Assembly: GCF_051860665.1 (NCBI RefSeq)
Contig: NZ_JBHYDM010000004.1
Span: forward strand, 62,001-126,000
Length of the DNA stretch: 64,000 nt
Direction of reading: 5' to 3'
Source: Falsiroseomonas sp051860665
Lineage (GTDB): Bacteria; Pseudomonadota; Alphaproteobacteria; Acetobacterales; Acetobacteraceae
Part shown: positions 59,768 to 64,000 of the stretch, piece by piece
Numbering within the stretch: position 1 is the first letter of the stretch
Layout of the letters: each line of letters begins with the position of its first letter
The notes under the pieces: generated by a model
The model's input: only the letters and a program-made list of their open reading frames with translations
Databases searched by the model: none
What the model was told of the DNA's origin: nothing
Translations under genes and position numbers: made by a program

Positions 59768-61671
59768 CTGGGGCCGGGACCGGGGCCGAGGCTGGGGCCG
59801 CGGCGGCGGAGCCCCAGCGGGAGCCGGCGCTGGATCCGACGCGGGAGCCTGCGGGCGACCTCGGCGGCGAGGCGGCGCTGGCAAGGCTGGTCAGCGGCTT
59901 CGCCGCGGGGATCGCCTTGCTGCTGGCCCTGACCCTGCCGGCCATGCATGGCCTGGCGCAGTGGCGCGAGGAACGCGCGGCGATGCGGGCGGAGGCCCGC
60001 GTCCTCGCCTATACCATCACCCAGCTCGCCACCCGCGGGCCCGACCTCTGGATGTTCCAGGAGGTGCGGATGCGCGGCCTGCTCTCCGCCGGGCATGATC
60101 CCGCGGCCAGCCTGCGTGTGCTGAGCCATCAGGGCCAGGTGCTGGCCGAGGTGCCGCAGCCGCTGGCCTGGCCGCGCTTCGGCATCCGGGAGCCGGTCTT
60201 CGACAGCGGCCGGGCGGTGGGGCAGGTGGAGATCGAGAAGTCGCTGCGCCCGCTGCTGCTGGGCACCGCCGCGGTCGGCCTGCTGGCGGCGCTGCTGGCG
60301 TCAGCGGCCCATGTGGCGCTGCGGCTGCTGCCGCTGCGGCTGCTGCGCCGTGCCATGGGGCGGGCCACCTACCTCGCCACGCATGACCAGCTGACCGGCC
60401 TGCCGAACCGCCGGCTGTTCCATGACAGGCTGGCGCAGATCGGGCTGCACACCACCCGCTACGGCGGTGGCTTCGCCATCCTGGCGCTCGATCTCGACCG
60501 GTTCAAGGAGGTGAACGACACGCTGGGCCATGCGGCCGGCGATGCGCTGCTGCGCCAGGTGGCGCAGGCCGTGACGGCGACGCTGCGCGACAGCGACACG
60601 CTGGCCCGCCTCGGCGGCGACGAATTCGCCATCATCCAGGTGAATGCCCAGCAGCCGCGTTCGGCCGAGGCGCTGGCGGCGCGGCTGGTGGAGCGGCTGG
60701 CGCTGCCCTTCGACCTGGATGGCCAGCAGGTGCGGATCGGCGTCAGCATCGGCGTGGCCCTGACCGGGCCGGTGGCACCCGACGGGCCGGAGGTGCGCGC
60801 CGAGCAGATCCTGAAGGATGCCGATACCGCACTCTACAGCGCCAAGGCCGAGGGACGGAACGGCTTCCGCTTCTTCGCCGCCGAGATGAACCGCGCGCTG
60901 CAGGAACGCCGCGAGCTGGAGCGCGACCTGCGGGAGGCGCTGGCGGTCGGGCAGCTGCGCCTGCACTACCAGCCGCAGGTGCATCTGGAGACGAAGCAGG
61001 TGGTAGGGCTGGAGGCGCTGCTGCGCTGGGACCATCCGCGGCGCGGCCAGGTGATGCCCGACCGCTTCATCGGACTGGCCGAGGAGATCGGCCTGCTGAA
61101 CCGCATCGGCGAGTGGGTGCTGCTGGAGGCCTGCGCCACGGCGACGCGCTGGCCGGGCCAGCGCATGGCGGTGAATATCTCGGCCGACCAGTTCCAGAGC
61201 AGCGACTTCCTGCGCGCCGTCCGCCATGCGCTGGACAGCACCGGGCTGGATCCGCAGCGGCTGGAGATCGAGATCACCGAGGGCGTGCTGCTGACCGATA
61301 CCGAACGCACCCTGGCCACGCTGCGGGCCCTGCGGCAGATGGGCGTTTCCGTCGCCATGGATGATTTCGGCACCGGCTATTCCTCGCTCGGCTACCTGCA
61401 GAAATTCCGCTTCGACAAGATCAAGATCGACCGCAGCTTCGTCTCCCGGCTGGGGGAGGATGCGCAATCGGTCGCCATCATCCGCGCCGTCATCGGCATC
61501 ACCCAGGCGCTCGGCCTGCGCTGCAATGCGGAGGGCGTGGAGAATGTGGAGCAGGCGGCGCTGCTGAAGGCCGAAGGCTGCACGGAGGCGCAGGGCTTCC
61601 TCTATGGCCGCGCGGTGCCGGAACAGGACCTGGCCGCGCTGATCGGCGCGCCGCGCGAGGCCGCGGCCTGA
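59764..61671 (+). CDS. Membrane-bound GGDEF-EAL cyclic-di-GMP enzyme
   Basis: A 635-residue protein with two membrane segments (about 40-62 and 160-185) flanking a periplasmic domain of about 100 residues. The GGDEF domain has DLDRFKEVND and an intact GGDEF at about 284-288. The EAL domain begins with Glu417 (GLEALLRW) and keeps NISADQFQS, EITEGVLL, DDFGTGYSSL and KIDRSFV. Both synthesis and breakdown of c-di-GMP are therefore possible. It is translationally coupled to the periplasmic anion-binding-like protein, the likely input. Confidence 0.92.
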   Translation: MTGAGTGAEAGAAAAEPQREPALDPTREPAGDLGGEAALARLVSGFAAGIALLLALTLPAMHGLAQWREERAAMRAEARVLAYTITQLATRGPDLWMFQEVRMRGLLSAGHDPAASLRVLSHQGQVLAEVPQPLAWPRFGIREPVFDSGRAVGQVEIEKSLRPLLLGTAAVGLLAALLASAAHVALRLLPLRLLRRAMGRATYLATHDQLTGLPNRRLFHDRLAQIGLHTTRYGGGFAILALDLDRFKEVNDTLGHAAGDALLRQVAQAVTATLRDSDTLARLGGDEFAIIQVNAQQPRSAEALAARLVERLALPFDLDGQQVRIGVSIGVALTGPVAPDGPEVRAEQILKDADTALYSAKAEGRNGFRFFAAEMNRALQERRELERDLREALAVGQLRLHYQPQVHLETKQVVGLEALLRWDHPRRGQVMPDRFIGLAEEIGLLNRIGEWVLLEACATATRWPGQRMAVNISADQFQSSDFLRAVRHALDSTGLDPQRLEIEITEGVLLTDTERTLATLRALRQMGVSVAMDDFGTGYSSLGYLQKFRFDKIKIDRSFVSRLGEDAQSVAIIRAVIGITQALGLRCNAEGVENVEQAALLKAEGCTEAQGFLYGRAVPEQDLAALIGAPREAAA

Positions 61672-61674
61672 GCC

Positions 61675-62397
61675 TCACACCCCGCCATAGCCGGCGCGGG
61701 TGATCCAATAATCCCAGGCGCGCGCCAGCGGCATGTCGGACAGCAGCATGGCGGCGGTCTTCTCCACCTCGCCGGACGTCAGGTAAGCCGGCGTGCCATG
61801 CGGGATGCTGGCCAGCACCATCTCCGCATTGTGCTTCATGTAGACGGCGGTGAAGACGGCGGCGCGCAGGCTGGCGCCGACATTGCAGGCGCCATGGCCG
61901 CGCAGCATGACGCTGCGATGCGCACCCAGCGCGCGCGCCAGGGAATGGCCGCGCGGCAGGTCGTCGATCAGCATATTGGTGTCGCCGAATTCCGGCTGGC
62001 TGTCCCAGAGCGGCACCTCCGCCCCCATCACGCTGCCCATGTGGAAGATCGGCTTCAGGGCCAGGCCGGGCACCACGGTGAAGGGGATGACGCTGCGCGC
62101 ATGGTGGTGGATGACGGAGACCACGTCCGGCCGCGCCATGAAGATGGCCGAATGCAGCGCCCGTTCGGAATACATGCGCCGGCCATTCTGCGCGACGGGC
62201 GTGCCGTCCAGCTCGAATTCCATGATGTCATCCGCCGTCACCGCCACAGGGCTGCGGCTGCGCGAGAGGAAGTAGCGGTCCGCGCGTTCCGGGTGGCGCA
62301 GCGAGACATGGCCGAAATCGTCGATCACATCCTCCCGCGCCAGGATGCGGTTGGCCAGCACCAGCTCCCGGATCGCATGGGCCACGGCATCGCTCAT
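61675..62397 (-). CDS. Class II aldolase/adducin family protein
   Basis: A 240-residue enzyme. It opens AIRELVLANRILAREDVIDDFGHVSLRH (shown to motif limits), with the zinc ligands in VIHHHARSVIPF near residue 105 and LRGHGACNVG near residue 172. It overlaps the FAD monooxygenase gene by ATGA and ends three bases from the GGDEF-EAL stop on the other strand. In an operon with a ring hydroxylase it may be a decarboxylase of a hydroxylated aromatic acid, as in the related dihydroxyphthalate decarboxylases; aldol cleavage is the alternative. Confidence 0.87.
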   Translation of the reverse strand: MSDAVAHAIRELVLANRILAREDVIDDFGHVSLRHPERADRYFLSRSRSPVAVTADDIMEFELDGTPVAQNGRRMYSERALHSAIFMARPDVVSVIHHHARSVIPFTVVPGLALKPIFHMGSVMGAEVPLWDSQPEFGDTNMLIDDLPRGHSLARALGAHRSVMLRGHGACNVGASLRAAVFTAVYMKHNAEMVLASIPHGTPAYLTSGEVEKTAAMLLSDMPLARAWDYWITRAGYGGV

Positions 62398-63578
62398 CTC
62401 GTTTCCTCCTGCGGCCCGCCATAGAGCCAGGCGAGCGTGTCCTGCCATTCGGCCTGCGTCTTCGCGGCCATGATGCTGTTGCGCAGCGCCGCATGCGGGC
62501 CGGCGGGGTGGTAGACATGGTCGCCCACGGCGCGGGACTGCAATTGCACCCGCGCCGTGCGCAGCAGCCGCGCATCGCGATAGGCGGCCAGCGCCGGCGC
62601 CACATCGCCATCATGCGCGCGCAGCATCCGCGCGAGGCAGACCGCATCCTCCATCGCCATGCAGGCGCCCTGGGCCAGGTATTGCAGCGTGGGATGCGCG
62701 GCATCGCCCAGCAGGGCGACGCGCCCCTCCACCCATTTCGCCACCGGGTCGCGGTCGCACAGCACCCAGAGCTTCCAGTCGCGGCCCTGGCGAATGATGG
62801 ATTGTGCCAGCGGGTGCACATGCGCGAAGCCGGCAAAGACCTCCTCGGCCGCGACCGGCTTGCCGGCCACCGGCTCCGGCGCGTCGTTGTGATAGGTGAC
62901 GACCAGGTTGAAGGAGGCCCAGCCCTGCAAGGGGTAGTGCACGATATGGCACTTCGGCCCGGCCCAGAGCGTCGCCGCGTTCCAGCGCAGCGACTCCGGC
63001 ATCTGTTCCGTCGGGATCACGCTGCGATAGGTGGTGTGGCCGGAGACGCGCGGCGCGCCATCCCCCACCAATTGCCGCCGCACCTTGGACCAGAGCCCAT
63101 CCGCGCCGATCAGCGCCCGCCCCCGCAGTCTGGTCCCATCCGCCAGCAGCGCGACGACGCCGGAGGACTCCTGCTCATACCCCACCACCTCCGCCGAGGT
63201 GCGAAGGCTGATGGCATCGCCGGCGCGGCAGCCTGCCAGAAAGACGGCGTGCAGGTCGCCGCGGTGGATCACGGCATAGGGCGCGCCGAAACGCGCCCGA
63301 AAAGCCGCGCCGAGGTCGATGTGGCAGATCTCCTCCGCCGTCAGCGCATCCATGAGCCGCAGCCGGTCCACATGGATGGCCATGGCGCGGGCGGTCTCGC
63401 CCAGGCCGAGTTCGTCGAAGACGTGGAAGGCATTGGGGCCGAGCTGGATGCCGGCGCCGACCTCCCCCATCGCCGCCGCCTTCTCCAGCACCGTCACCGC
63501 GAAACCCTGGCGCGACAAGGCGAGCGCGGTGGCCAGCCCGCCGATGCCGCCGCCGGCGACCAGGATGGGTTCCGTCAT
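62394..63578 (-). CDS. FAD-dependent aromatic monooxygenase (3-hydroxybenzoate 6-hydroxylase/salicylate hydroxylase-like)
   Basis: A 394-residue flavoprotein hydroxylase. The FAD motif PILVAGGGIGGLATALALSRQG starts at residue 4 (shown in part). GAGIQLGPNAFHVFDELGLG near residue 42 and RALIGADGLWSKVRRQL near residue 155 are typical, as is VALLGDAAHPTLQYLAQGA near residue 290. It uses NAD(P)H and oxygen to hydroxylate an aromatic acid. The ATG is placed at the FAD motif; it overlaps the stop of the Bug receptor gene upstream. The aldolase-family gene follows by overlap. Confidence 0.9.
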   Translation of the reverse strand: MTEPILVAGGGIGGLATALALSRQGFAVTVLEKAAAMGEVGAGIQLGPNAFHVFDELGLGETARAMAIHVDRLRLMDALTAEEICHIDLGAAFRARFGAPYAVIHRGDLHAVFLAGCRAGDAISLRTSAEVVGYEQESSGVVALLADGTRLRGRALIGADGLWSKVRRQLVGDGAPRVSGHTTYRSVIPTEQMPESLRWNAATLWAGPKCHIVHYPLQGWASFNLVVTYHNDAPEPVAGKPVAAEEVFAGFAHVHPLAQSIIRQGRDWKLWVLCDRDPVAKWVEGRVALLGDAAHPTLQYLAQGACMAMEDAVCLARMLRAHDGDVAPALAAYRDARLLRTARVQLQSRAVGDHVYHPAGPHAALRNSIMAAKTQAEWQDTLAWLYGGPQEETR

Positions 63579-64000
63579 TCGGGCCTGATTCCGGCGGCCT
63601 CGGCGATCTGCGCATTCTTGGCGTCCTCGGCCGCGATGAAGGCGGCGAAGGTTTCGGGCGTATCGCCGGTGAAGGCCTCCGCCCCCATTGCCACCAGGCG
63701 CTGCGCGATCTCCGCCTCCCGCCCGATCGCATTCAGCTGCTGCGCCAGCGTCGCCGCCGCGTCCGGCGAATATCCGCGCGGCGCCCAGAGGGCATACCAC
63801 AGGAGAAAGTGCAGGCCGGGCAGCCCGGCTTCCTCCACGCTCGGCACCTCCGGCATGGCGGCGCTGCGGCTGGGGGAGACCACGGCGAAGGCGCGCAGCC
63901 GTCCGGCCTGGACCAGCGGCTGGGCGGAGAGCAGGGGCGCCACCATCAAGGCCACATTGCCGGCCACCACGTCGTTGATCGCGGGCGCGGTACCCCGGTA
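63575..64000 (-). CDS. Tripartite tricarboxylate transporter substrate-binding protein (Bug/TctC family), 3' part only
   Basis: The C-terminal 141 residues of a Bug receptor; the rest lies beyond the window. The frame is open to the last base, where it reads YRGTAPAINDVVAGNVALM, the typical ligand-loop region about residue 185 of full proteins. It continues with AMPEVPSVEEAGLPGLHFL and the final AAGIRPE. It is the upstream gene of the FAD monooxygenase-aldolase operon and probably supplies its aromatic substrate. Confidence 0.9.
   Translation of the reverse strand, partial: YRGTAPAINDVVAGNVALMVAPLLSAQPLVQAGRLRAFAVVSPSRSAAMPEVPSVEEAGLPGLHFLLWYALWAPRGYSPDAAATLAQQLNAIGREAEIAQRLVAMGAEAFTGDTPETFAAFIAAEDAKNAQIAEAAGIRPE

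Overview
The window is very GC-rich and gene-dense. Most neighbouring genes in an operon share a 4-base ATGA or GTGA overlap, and many exported proteins carry twin-arginine leaders. Six periplasmic receptors of the tripartite tricarboxylate transporter (Bug/TctC) family are scattered through it. A carotenoid and photosynthesis-regulation block (crtC, crtD, ppsR, bphP, bphO) is also present. Together these suggest an alphaproteobacterium, most likely an aerobic anoxygenic phototroph of the Acetobacteraceae (Roseomonas-like). The taxon is inferred from gene content only. I found no rRNA, CRISPR array, prophage or complete insertion sequence. One tRNA gene, tRNA-Arg(CCG), is present.

Layout: 1-6817 is a peptide-type ABC importer (fused ATPase, solute-binding protein) enclosing hydantoinase/oxoprolinase hyuA-hyuB. 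6952-10638 is a four-gene osmoprotectant ABC importer in yehZYXW order, ending convergently on an MFS transporter (10554-11753). 11847-18249 is a minus-strand catabolic operon: GntR regulator, enolase-superfamily enzyme, Bug receptor, GAF protein, ketopantoate-reductase-like enzyme, Bug receptor and a leaderless NMT1-like binding protein. Diverging from it, 18375-25393 encodes a type III CoA-transferase, an enoyl-CoA hydratase and an ABC importer with two tandem paralogous binding proteins. Next come an MFS transporter, a CSCS-motif permease with a thioredoxin-fold partner, and a minus-strand operon (28037-31951). That operon holds a Bug receptor, a MaoC hydratase, a CoA-transferase and a CitE-type lyase, and looks like an itaconate/mesaconate/citramalate-type pathway. 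It is divergent from an IclR regulator.

The middle (32875-39054) holds a Bug receptor with a LigI-like amidohydrolase, an inverted-repeat element between convergent genes, an HWE histidine kinase coupled to a double-domain KaiC-like ATPase, and a nitronate monooxygenase. 39134-43707 is a PaoABC-like molybdenum hydroxylase divergent from a TetR gene, with two perfect palindromes between them. 43857-47279 carries ring-opening amidohydrolases (dihydropyrimidinase-like, isochorismatase-like, cytosine-deaminase-like). A questin-oxidase-like gene and a Bug/class II aldolase/PhtD-like operon follow.

51191-61671 is the light- and signal-responsive part. It has a c-type cytochrome, crtD-crtC on the minus strand with a PpsR-type TGT-N12-ACA site upstream, and ppsR-bphP-bphO on the plus strand. 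It ends with a phosphate-binding-protein-like gene overlapping a GGDEF-EAL gene. BphP has the chromophore cysteine but no recognisable kinase ATPase domain, so it probably acts by binding PpsR. The window closes with a class II aldolase, a FAD monooxygenase and a Bug receptor cut by the window end.
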